NCBI GenBank assembly: GCA_009844425.1
Contig: VYBN01000034.1
Coordinates: 149,908 to 213,907, forward strand
From: Gammaproteobacteria bacterium
Lineage (GTDB): Bacteria > Pseudomonadota > Gammaproteobacteria > Steroidobacterales > Foliamicaceae
DNA: 64,000 nucleotides
Reading direction: 5' to 3'
Of the stretch, positions 24,534 through 32,181 are shown one piece after another (the stretch's first letter is position 1; every line of letters begins with the position of its first letter). The position numbers and the translations under genes are program-made. A model generated the notes under the pieces. It saw only the letters and a list, made by a program, of their open reading frames with translations. It did no database searches and was not told the DNA's origin.

Positions 24534-25733
24534 TTGCAGGGCGGCGCCAGGGTTTTGACGAAGAAGCCGATACTTGAGATTCCATCCGCCTACAGGGCCG
24601 GATACGAAAAAGCCCGTCTCGAGGATCAGGCAGCGGCCGACAACTACGTCCTGCACACGACCATTGGCGATTCACAGTTGGACCCGGTGATGGAGGAAGT
24701 ATCCGATTTACCGCCTCCCGCACTGCATCGGTTCATCCACGCAGGGATAGAGCAGCAGCAGGACCAACTCAAGCAGGCGCCGAAGGTCATGCGCGATTTC
24801 TTCGAGGAAATCGAGCACCCTCCGGAGTGGTTCGACTACAAGGCGTGCAACGCGGGGATCCGCGCCTTTTATGCAAACGCGAATTTCGTTCTGGTCGCAT
24901 TCGTCGCGGGCGTACTGATCGAAGGCTTTTCCTCGCTGATCGCCACTTCCTTCAATATCACCTCGCGCACCGTGACCGGGCCCGGAGACCGACGGCTGAG
25001 ACAAAACAACCGGCAATTGATGGAGATCTTCGTGCCGGGGGGTTTGCACCGTTTCGGCGACGGGTGGAAGCTCTCCGTGCGGGTCAGATTCGTTCACGCC
25101 CGCATTCGCAGCCTGCTGGCGAAAGCGGAGCCCTGGGATGCCCAGGCATGGGGCACCCCGCTGAGTGCGGCCCACCTCGGCTACGCAATCTGCGTATTCT
25201 CGATTCGCCTCGTGGAACAGGCAATATCGGTGGGCGCAAGGTTCGCCAAAGACGAGATCGCCAGTTTCCTCGCCTTGTGGCGGTTTGTCGGCCATCTCAT
25301 GGGCATACCCGATTCCATTCTGTACGCCAATGAAGCCCAGGCGCGGCATCTCATCAGGATCACCCTGATGTGCGAGCCCCCGCCCGGGCGACATTCCATC
25401 GAAATGGCCCAGGCGTTTGTGCACAACGTGCCCACGGTCGCGGGAATCGAGGATCCCAGGGAAGCCGATTCCGTGCGCGGCCTGGTCTTTCGGCTTTCCC
25501 GCGCGCTGATCGGCAACGAACTGGCCGACGCCTTGCAGTTTCCGAGAAGCAACCGACTGGGCACGCTCTATTTCTTCCGCATGAAGCAGATCGTTACGCG
25601 CATGCTCAAGGGCACCCGGTCGGCCCACCTGGCGGATTTCCTGCAGCTGCTGGACGTTTCGCAATATGATGAGGAAGGAATGAGCTACGCGATGCCGGAC
25701 CACTGGCACACATCGAAGCAGAGCCCCTGGTAA
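24534..25733 (+). CDS. DUF2236 / MpaB-like oxygenase family protein
   Basis: A 399-residue protein of the DUF2236 family, which includes fungal MpaB and bacterial latex-clearing oxygenases that use b-type haem. Recognisable stretches are EHPPEWFDYKACNAGIRAFY near the N-terminus, GVLIEGFSSLIATSF, the Arg-rich helix VRVRFVHARIRSLL and the helix WRFVGHLMGIPDSIL. Family members cleave or oxidise hydrophobic chains; haem ligands cannot be fixed by eye. The start TTG 24534 has a weak site, and TTG 24555 is an alternative. It sits between precursor 2/TPR and the second MMPL gene, so a role as a tailoring oxygenase or lipid-modifying enzyme is plausible but unproven. Confidence 0.8.
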   Translation: MQGGARVLTKKPILEIPSAYRAGYEKARLEDQAAADNYVLHTTIGDSQLDPVMEEVSDLPPPALHRFIHAGIEQQQDQLKQAPKVMRDFFEEIEHPPEWFDYKACNAGIRAFYANANFVLVAFVAGVLIEGFSSLIATSFNITSRTVTGPGDRRLRQNNRQLMEIFVPGGLHRFGDGWKLSVRVRFVHARIRSLLAKAEPWDAQAWGTPLSAAHLGYAICVFSIRLVEQAISVGARFAKDEIASFLALWRFVGHLMGIPDSILYANEAQARHLIRITLMCEPPPGRHSIEMAQAFVHNVPTVAGIEDPREADSVRGLVFRLSRALIGNELADALQFPRSNRLGTLYFFRMKQIVTRMLKGTRSAHLADFLQLLDVSQYDEEGMSYAMPDHWHTSKQSPW

Positions 25734-25800
25734 GCATGACCGTGATTTTCGTCGAAGCCCGCGGACCGGCCTGTCTCCGGAGCAACTACGGGCCGGCGCG

Positions 25801-28095
25801 ATGAATCCGGCGCTCCTCGACCGGTACATCGCCGCGGTCCTGCGCTACCGCTGGCTGGTTGTTGCCGCCGCCACCCTGGTCATGCTGGCGATGGCGGCCG
25901 GCGGGCGGTTCATTACGGTTTCCAACGACCATCGGATCCTGTTCGGCGAGGACAACCCGCAACTCGCCGCCTACGACGCCCTCGAGGACACCTACACGTC
26001 GTCGAATACGGCGCTTATCGCCGTGTCGCCCAGGCAGGGCAACGTATTCACCCGCGAGACGCTCGGCGTTATCGAGAGGATGACGGAAGAGGCCTGGCAG
26101 GCGCCCTATTCGAGCCGCGTTGACTCGCTGACCAACTACAGCCACAGCGAGGCGCTGGGCGATGACCTGATCGTCGGCCCATTGGTGGAGGACGCCGCTT
26201 CGCTGAGCGACGCCGACCTGGACCGGATCGAGGAAATCGCGAACGATTCCATTGAGCTCGTCGGCCGCATGCTGGCCGAGGACGGCAGAGTGGCCGGCCT
26301 GGCCATCAATTTCATACCGCCCAGGGAGACCCATGACGCTTCGGTCGTGGAACTCAACGCTTACCTCGACGAAATGATGGCCCGGGCGCGCGCCGAGAGC
26401 CCGGAGATCGACTTCCATATCACCGGCGACATCGTGATGCAGCGCGCGTTTGCGCAGGCCACCCAGGACGACCTGGAGAGACTGACTCCGATCGTGTTCT
26501 TCCTGATCGTCGCCGTGGCCTACCTGATCCTGCGTTCGATATCGGGCGCCCTGAGCATGGTCGTGATGATCCTGTTCTCGGTGGGCACGGCGATGGGTCT
26601 GGCGGGGTGGAATCAGACGGTCTTCAGCCCCGTGAACGCCGGAGTGCCGATCATCGTCATGGCGATAACGGTTGCCCAGTCGGTGCATATCACCACGATG
26701 ACCCTGACGGCCATGCGCCGGGGACTGGACAGGATGGAGGCAGTTGCCGAATCGGTGCGCGTGAACGCCTTCCCGGTCTTTTTGGCTTCGCTCACGACCG
26801 TGATCGGGTTCCTGAGCCTGAATGCCTCCGACTCCCCGCCGTTTCACACGCTCGGAAACTACGTCGCCTTCGGCGTGGCCTGCACCTTCGTCTATTCCAT
26901 GTCGCTGCTGCCGGCCCTGCTTTCCATCCTGCCCCTGCGCGTGAAACCGTCGTATGCCGGAGAAGTGACTTTCTTCGACCGCTTCGGAGAGTTCGTGGTC
27001 GCGCGGCGGAAACCGCTGCTGTGGCTGACCACGATTCCGACGCTGTTGCTGCTGGCCGGCATTTTTCGCATCGAGCTCAACGACAGCCTGCCCAACTACT
27101 TCGACGAGCGCTATGAATTCCGGCGGGATTCGGACTACATCATCGAAAACCTGACCGGGCTTGAGTCGCAGGAGTATTCGCTGGCCTCCCCGGGCGAGGG
27201 CGGAATTACCAACCCCGAATACCTTCGCCAGATCGACGCCTTCGCCGAGTGGTGCCGCAGCCAGCCGGAAGTGACCTATGTGCGCGTTTTTTCGGACACG
27301 ATGAAGCGCCTGAACAAGAACATGCACGAGGACGATCCGGCCTACTACCGGTTGCCGGAGGATCAGGCGCTGGCCACGCAGTACCTCCTGCTGTACGAGC
27401 TTTCCCTGCCGTTCGGAATGGACCTGAACGACCGCATTGACATCAGCAAGTCGTCCACCCGCATGTCGGTGGTCATGCGGGACATCACCAGCAACGAGCA
27501 GCAACTACTCGCGGAGCGGGCCCGCGGCTGGCTTGCCGAGAATGCCCCCGGCCTTACCACGGAAGCGACCGGCCTCAGCGTCATCGTCTCGCACATCACG
27601 GAGCGAAACATCAAGTCCATGCTGCGCGGCACCGTAATCGCGATGGCGCTGATTTCGCTGGTCCTGGTCGTGGTTTTCAAGAGCCTGAGGTTCGGACTGC
27701 TGAGCCTGATCCCCAACTTCATCCCCGCCGGCATGAGCTTCGGCCTGTGGGGGTACCTGGTCGGCAGAGTGGGGATCGCGGCTTCGGTGGTGACGGTCGT
27801 GGCCTTCGGCATCATCGTGGACGACACGATTCACTTTCTGACGAAATACCTGAAGATTCGCCGCGAGGGCCGTTCCGCCGCCGACGCGGTCCGTTATGCG
27901 TTCAGCACCGTGGGCAAGGCCCTGGGAACGACGACCGCGGTATTGTCGGCCGGGTTCCTGGTGTTCGCCGCATCCGGATTCGAAGTCAGTTGGGCGCTCG
28001 GAATACTGGTGGCCATGACGATCATGTTCGCATTCCTCGCCGACTTCCTGCTTCTGCCACCCCTGCTGATGGCATTTGATCGGAGAAAACTATGA
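25801..28095 (+). CDS. MMPL/RND-superfamily transporter (second copy)
   Basis: A 764-residue paralogue of the transporter at 5511-7862 with the same two-block TM layout and acidic motif FGIIVDDTIHFLTKYLK. Shared unusual stretches, such as the SLTNY/F segment after AWQxPYS and the DDPAYYR(I/L)PE loop, show common descent within the locus. Its stop overlaps the next gene's ATG (ATGA), a LolA-like protein, a pairing often seen for MMPL lipid exporters. It probably moves a lipid or hydrophobic product from the inner membrane. The two copies flank the modification genes and may handle different products or form a pair. Confidence 0.85.
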   Translation: MNPALLDRYIAAVLRYRWLVVAAATLVMLAMAAGGRFITVSNDHRILFGEDNPQLAAYDALEDTYTSSNTALIAVSPRQGNVFTRETLGVIERMTEEAWQAPYSSRVDSLTNYSHSEALGDDLIVGPLVEDAASLSDADLDRIEEIANDSIELVGRMLAEDGRVAGLAINFIPPRETHDASVVELNAYLDEMMARARAESPEIDFHITGDIVMQRAFAQATQDDLERLTPIVFFLIVAVAYLILRSISGALSMVVMILFSVGTAMGLAGWNQTVFSPVNAGVPIIVMAITVAQSVHITTMTLTAMRRGLDRMEAVAESVRVNAFPVFLASLTTVIGFLSLNASDSPPFHTLGNYVAFGVACTFVYSMSLLPALLSILPLRVKPSYAGEVTFFDRFGEFVVARRKPLLWLTTIPTLLLLAGIFRIELNDSLPNYFDERYEFRRDSDYIIENLTGLESQEYSLASPGEGGITNPEYLRQIDAFAEWCRSQPEVTYVRVFSDTMKRLNKNMHEDDPAYYRLPEDQALATQYLLLYELSLPFGMDLNDRIDISKSSTRMSVVMRDITSNEQQLLAERARGWLAENAPGLTTEATGLSVIVSHITERNIKSMLRGTVIAMALISLVLVVVFKSLRFGLLSLIPNFIPAGMSFGLWGYLVGRVGIAASVVTVVAFGIIVDDTIHFLTKYLKIRREGRSAADAVRYAFSTVGKALGTTTAVLSAGFLVFAASGFEVSWALGILVAMTIMFAFLADFLLLPPLLMAFDRRKL

Positions 28096-28919
28096 ATCGT
28101 GAGCCAAGCCGGGCACGCACCTTCCATGCTTCGGCCCGTATCAATCTCATGCTGGCGCTGGCGGGCCTGGTGTCGTCGCCCGCCCTCGCGCAGGATCCCT
28201 CGCCGGAGGAAATCGGTCTTGCGATCGCGTACGAGGCGGCGGCCCGTAACGACGGTTTCGGTAATTTCACTGCCAACCTGACCATGGTTCTGCGCAACCG
28301 GCAGGGTCAGGAGAGCCGCCGCCAGATCCGCTTCAAGGTGCTGGAAGTCGAGGACGACGGCGACAAAAGCCTGTTCGTTTTCGATCAGCCGCGCGACGTT
28401 CAGGGAACGGCCCTGCTGACCCACGGTCACCTCACGGCCCAGGACGACCAGTGGCTCTATCTGCCGGCGTTGAAGCGGGTCAAACGCATCAGTTCCTCGA
28501 CCCGCACCGGGTCCTTCATGGGAAGCGAGTTCTCCTACGAGGACATGAGCAACCCGGAAGTCGAAAAATACACTTACCGTTACCTGCGCGAGGAGCCCTG
28601 CGGCGATTTGATCTGCACGGTCAACGAACAGGTGCCGGTGGACACGAAATCGAGCTACAGCCGCCAACTGGTGTGGCAGGACAAGGAGCACCTGCGCACC
28701 TGGCTGGTCCACTACTACGACCGCAAGAACTCACATCTGAAGACGCTGGTTTTCGCGGGATACCGGCAGTACCTGGATCGATACTGGCGGGCCGGCGAAA
28801 TGACGATGGAGAATCATCTGACCGGCAAGAGCACGGTGCTCAACTGGACGGACCTGGAGTTCGGCACGGATCTGGGCGACGGCGATTTCTCCCAGGCGGC
28901 GTTGCGGCGCGTGCGCTGA
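28092..28919 (+). CDS. LolA-like outer-membrane lipoprotein-sorting protein
   Basis: A 275-residue protein with a signal peptide (INLMLALAGLVSSPALA, cut before QDPSPEE). The mature part has the LolA-like half-barrel signature of this group: RFKVLEVEDDGDKSLFVF, QPRDVQGTALLTH, DDQWLYLPALKRVKRISSS, GSFMGSEFSYED. Members carry hydrophobic cargo across the periplasm and are usually encoded with MMPL transporters, as here with a 4-bp overlap. It ends the plus-strand run of the RiPP locus; hairpin elements B and C follow. The cargo could be a lipid or the RiPP product, which the sequence does not decide. Confidence 0.85.
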   Translation: MNREPSRARTFHASARINLMLALAGLVSSPALAQDPSPEEIGLAIAYEAAARNDGFGNFTANLTMVLRNRQGQESRRQIRFKVLEVEDDGDKSLFVFDQPRDVQGTALLTHGHLTAQDDQWLYLPALKRVKRISSSTRTGSFMGSEFSYEDMSNPEVEKYTYRYLREEPCGDLICTVNEQVPVDTKSSYSRQLVWQDKEHLRTWLVHYYDRKNSHLKTLVFAGYRQYLDRYWRAGEMTMENHLTGKSTVLNWTDLEFGTDLGDGDFSQAALRRVR

Positions 28920-28946
28920 CACGGTTCGGTTTTCTCTGCTTCCTCG

Positions 28947-29042
28947 CCTTCGTTCGTCCCCCTCCTCGTTGGAGGCGCCATCCTGGCTCGATTCTCGCTG
29001 TCCCTGCTCCAACGCTCCCGCGAGGAGGGGGACGAACGAAGG
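28947..29042. repeat. Long-hairpin intergenic element, copy B (52-nt inner class)
   Basis: Perfect 22-bp arms (28947-28968 and 29021-29042) enclose 52 nt starting TTGGAGGCGCCATCC and ending AACGCTCCCG. It lies between the LolA-like gene and the convergent VTT-domain gene, immediately before copy C, and shares the right flank GGGCTT-AGTTGGCGCGG with copy A. Together with copy C it fills the 300-bp gap. Confidence 0.9.
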
Positions 29043-29080
29043 GCTTTAGTTGGCGCGGCCCCAATCGCGCACCGGCCGTA

Positions 29081-29187
29081 GCCTTCTCTTTGCTCCCTTC
29101 TTCAGGGAGTATTGGAGCCAGGGATGGCGGAGCAAGCTACAGGGATGTATTCATGCGTCTCCCGGAAGAAGGGAGCAAAGAGAAGGC
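29081..29187. repeat. Long-hairpin intergenic element, copy C (61-nt inner class, reversed)
   Basis: Perfect 23-bp arms (29081-29103 and 29165-29187) enclose 61 nt. Read on the minus strand the inner part begins CGGGAGACGCATGAATAC, like copies A and E. It is tandem to copy B but inverted, between convergent genes. Confidence 0.9.
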
Positions 29188-29219
29188 GGAATCAAAGCGC
29201 CGCAAAAGGTGCAAAGCCC

Positions 29220-29906
29220 TTAGTCGCCGGGCCTGTCGAGTTCGCTACGTAGGGCGCGGGCGGTCAGGCGGGCTATCAGGAAAATCAGCAATGCCGTGAC
29301 GATCAGTCCTGCGATAAACAGTGATTGGGGAATCATCGGAGCGCCGGTCTGCTCCAGGGATGTCAGGCTGCCCGCTACGGAGCCCAGGTAGACATAGAGA
29401 AAAATGGCCGGCAGCATGCCGACCAGCGTGCCGAACAGGTACGCACTGAAGCGCACGTTCGTGAGACCCAGGGCGTAGTTGAGCAGGTTGTAGGGGATCA
29501 CTACGGAAAGGCGCGCGAGCAGCACGATCAGCCAGCCCTTGCGGGTCACCGCGCGGTCCAGGGCGCGGAAGCGCGGCATGGCCTCGAGCCGGGATTCGAC
29601 CCAGTCCCTCGCCAGGAACCTGCCCACGAGAAACGCGCAGCACGCGCCCAGAGTGGCCGCCAGGGACACGAGGGCCACTCCCAGGGCAACACCGAAGAGC
29701 ACGCCCGCCGCAAGGGTCAGAATGGAACCCGGAACCATGAACAAGGCGGCCAGGACGTAGGCGAGAATGAAGCCGGCCCAGGCGATGCGCGGATGCGCCT
29801 GCGCCCAGTCGGTGGACTGGATCAGCCACTCGCGCGCCGGCAGCATCCAGACGGCGACGAGCAGCGCGGTCAGCGAAAGCAGCAGTATCAGCGCCCGCCG
29901 CTTCAT
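29220..29906 (-). CDS. TVP38/TMEM64-family (VTT domain) membrane protein
   Basis: A 228-residue integral membrane protein with about five TMs and the VTT/SNARE-associated pattern. The first TM (RALILLLSLTALLVAVWML) is followed by FILAYVLAALFMVPGSILTL, then GVLFGVALGVALVSLAATLGACCAFLVGR, and the re-entrant-type loop LLARLSVVIPYNLLNYALG. Relatives of this DedA-like fold are linked to lipid or small-molecule transport and membrane homeostasis. It lies 24 bp downstream of the MFS gene on the same strand and may be cotranscribed. No specific substrate is visible. Confidence 0.85.
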   Translation of the reverse strand: MKRRALILLLSLTALLVAVWMLPAREWLIQSTDWAQAHPRIAWAGFILAYVLAALFMVPGSILTLAAGVLFGVALGVALVSLAATLGACCAFLVGRFLARDWVESRLEAMPRFRALDRAVTRKGWLIVLLARLSVVIPYNLLNYALGLTNVRFSAYLFGTLVGMLPAIFLYVYLGSVAGSLTSLEQTGAPMIPQSLFIAGLIVTALLIFLIARLTARALRSELDRPGD

Positions 29907-29929
29907 GCTATGCGTTGTGTCTCACGACA

Positions 29930-31252
29930 CTAGGCACGGTTCCGCGCGACCCGTCGGTAGGCGGGCGCGCAAACCCGGAATATGGCCGCCGCCAGAGGCA
30001 TGGTGCAGACAGCCATGGTCGCCAGCGCCAGGGGCAGGCGGTCCGGCGAACCGAAAACCCGCTCGGTGAGCAGCGCCACGCCCACCGGACCCAGCGACAG
30101 GCCGAGCAGGTTTACGCAGAACAGATACACGGCGATGATTCGGGCCCGGAACCGATTCGGAGTCACCTCGTTAAGCGCTACCGGCGAGATGCCGAAGGGC
30201 ATGCTGATCAGGCACTGCGTTACGCCGATCAGCGCCAGCGCCAGCGTTGCGGTGGACGCGAACGGAAAGGCCACGGCGAAGGGAAGGGCGATCAGGGCGA
30301 CCGCGAACGCAACCCGGATTTCGGCGTCCCGCGGCCGGCGCCGGCGCAGCCGCTGCGCCGCCACACTGCCCAGGTACACGCCGAGCGGCGCCGTCACCAG
30401 CGTGACCGCGCCCAGGCCCAGGCCCGTCTGGGCCTGGGTCCAGCCGAATTCGCGGATCAGGAAAGACGGCGTCCAGGCCCCGAAGCTGTACGAATAGGTG
30501 ACCTGGCAGGTAAAGCCCAGAAAATGGGTCAGGTACAAGGTCCGTTGCGGCCCGCGCAGGAATCGGATGAAGGCCCGTGCGCTGACGCCGGTTTCGGGCG
30601 CCTCCCCGAAACGGGCCGTTTCGCGCACCGAGGCCAGCGTGAGCACGCCGAGAAGAACGCCCGGCAGGCCCACGATGATGAAAACGGCCTGCCAGCCCCT
30701 GAGCGCGCCAAGCAAGGGCAGGTCGGCGCTTCCTCCGCCCGCCACCCAGTTGATGACCAGTCCCCCGGTGAGGCTGGCCAGCCCGATTCCGAGGTACAGC
30801 CCCGTCGCATACGTGGCGGTGGCCCGCAAACGGGTTTTCGGCGGAAAGTAATCGGCGATCAGCGAGTAGGCGGCGGGCGAGAGGGCCGCCTGGCCCACGC
30901 CGACCAGCATGCGTGCGGCGAACAGTTGCGCGTAGTTGCTTGCGAGTCCGCAGGCCGCGGTGGCCACGCTCCACAGTACGACTCCGGCGGCAATGACGGC
31001 GGGGCGGTTCCACAAGTCCGCCATCCCGGCGGCGAACAGGCCCAGCGTGGTGTAGAAGGCTGCGAAGGCCAGGCCGTACAACATGCCGATCTCGACATCG
31101 TTCAGGTCGAGGTCGCGCTTCAGGGGTTCGACCAGCAGGGTGATGATGTTGCGGTCGAGGAACGAGCAAAGGTACAGGACCGCCAGCAGGATCACGACGT
31201 ACCATGCGTAGCCGCGCCGGGGCCATCGGGGCGTATCGGTCAGTCCGGCCAA
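29930..31252 (-). CDS. Major facilitator superfamily transporter
   Basis: A 440-residue protein with 12 predicted TMs and the MFS loop 2-3 pattern (GLFAAGMADLWNRPAVIAAG). The first TM carries YAWYVVILLAVLYLCSFLDRNII, the DR motif typical of Spinster-like and related organic-anion carriers. Later helices include LVGVGQAALSPAAYSLIADYFPPKTR, the conserved loop before TM5. It is co-directional with the VTT protein. Substrate cannot be assigned: family members carry sugar phosphates, organic acids or lipids. An AT-rich gap with DnaA-like boxes separates it from rdgB. Confidence 0.85.
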   Translation of the reverse strand: MAGLTDTPRWPRRGYAWYVVILLAVLYLCSFLDRNIITLLVEPLKRDLDLNDVEIGMLYGLAFAAFYTTLGLFAAGMADLWNRPAVIAAGVVLWSVATAACGLASNYAQLFAARMLVGVGQAALSPAAYSLIADYFPPKTRLRATATYATGLYLGIGLASLTGGLVINWVAGGGSADLPLLGALRGWQAVFIIVGLPGVLLGVLTLASVRETARFGEAPETGVSARAFIRFLRGPQRTLYLTHFLGFTCQVTYSYSFGAWTPSFLIREFGWTQAQTGLGLGAVTLVTAPLGVYLGSVAAQRLRRRRPRDAEIRVAFAVALIALPFAVAFPFASTATLALALIGVTQCLISMPFGISPVALNEVTPNRFRARIIAVYLFCVNLLGLSLGPVGVALLTERVFGSPDRLPLALATMAVCTMPLAAAIFRVCAPAYRRVARNRA

Positions 31253-31271
31253 GCTACCGTTTCCCGGTCAT

Positions 31272-31468
31272 GTGGATAACTTTGTGGACAACATCGCCCG
31301 TAGCCCTTGGCTCTATTGGCTCTTGCAGTTTTCCACAGCGGGGGAAGATTTCAGCAGATTAAGGAAATACATGTAATATCAATAACTTGGTAGAGGTTCG
31401 CAAATGTGTTGTGCGAAAGTAGCCGCAATTTGAACTGCCTAATACGATTTTCCGCCGGGTGTGAATAA
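31272..31468. other. Cluster of DnaA-box-like 9-mers in an AT-rich gap
   Basis: The gap between the MFS gene and rdgB holds one perfect DnaA box (TGTGGATAA, 31272-31280). Three 9-mers with one mismatch follow: TGTGGACAA near 31284, TTTTCCACA near 31329 and TGTGAATAA at 31460. The stretch 31350-31450 is markedly AT-rich for this genome. No dnaA, dnaN or gidA lies nearby, so an origin is not implied by context. Confidence 0.5.
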
Positions 31469-31487
31469 CTGCCTTGCGGCGGGCATA

Positions 31488-32102
31488 TTATCCCGCCGCT
31501 GCGCCCTGTAGTCCCAGCAGCCTCGTCAGCTTGCGGGCCGCCCGCCCGCGATGGCTTCTACGTCCCTTTTCCCCGGCGCTCATCAGCGCCGCGCACTGGC
31601 CCGTTCGCCCGTCCAGGAACACCGGATCGTAACCAAATCCCCCGCGTCCTTCCTCCCTTTCGGCAATGCGCCCTTCCCAGACGCCCTCGGCAATCAGGGG
31701 AGCGTGTTCGTTATCGGGCGCGGCCAGGACCAGCACGCAGCGGAAGCGGGCGGTGCGGTTCCCGGCCGGCACGCCCTCAAGATCCTCAAGCAGTTTCCGA
31801 ATGTTGGCGCGGGCGTTTCCTTCGTCTCCGGCGTAGCGGGAGGAGTAGATTCCCGGCGCCCCGGCCAGCGCGTCCACTTCCAGGCCGGAGTCGTCGCTGA
31901 GCGCCGGCAGGCCGGATTGCCGGGCCGCGGCGAAGGCCTTCAGCCGGGCGTTTTCCTCAAAGCTTGACCCGGTTTCTTCCGCAGCCACAAGAGCGAGTTC
32001 CCGCATGTCAATCAGGCGGAGTTGCCCCTTGAGCAATTCGCGCAGCTCACGCAGCTTGCCGACGTTGCCCGAGGCCAGTACGGCGCTTCGGATATTGGAC
32101 AT
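31488..32102 (-). CDS. rdgB: dITP/XTP pyrophosphatase (RdgB/HAM1 family)
   Basis: Start placed at ATG 32102 (MSNIRSAVLASGNVGKLREL), giving 204 residues, the family's normal size; an upstream in-frame ATG would add 27 residues without homology. Typical motifs are LASGNVGKLREL (substrate/phosphate loop), ETGSSFEENARLKA, SDDSGLEVDALAGAPGIYSSRYAG and GGFGYDPVFL. The enzyme hydrolyses dITP, ITP and XTP to monophosphates, keeping deaminated purines out of nucleic acids. The C-terminal SHRGRAARKL holds the usual SHR. It diverges from the flavin oxidoreductase gene, 79 bp apart. Confidence 0.95.
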   Translation of the reverse strand: MSNIRSAVLASGNVGKLRELRELLKGQLRLIDMRELALVAAEETGSSFEENARLKAFAAARQSGLPALSDDSGLEVDALAGAPGIYSSRYAGDEGNARANIRKLLEDLEGVPAGNRTARFRCVLVLAAPDNEHAPLIAEGVWEGRIAEREEGRGGFGYDPVFLDGRTGQCAALMSAGEKGRRSHRGRAARKLTRLLGLQGAAAG

Positions 32103-32181
32103 ATCAGTGCGAGCAAGTTTAACGGCGGCAGGGTGCGATATTCTTTGCGCCCGACCGCCAATTCCTGCAGGAAACGAACGC

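Noticed and set aside
31272..31468. Calling the DnaA-box cluster the chromosomal origin
   Set aside because: dnaA, dnaN, recF, gyrB and gidA are absent nearby and only one box is perfect; it is reported as an unexplained cluster instead.
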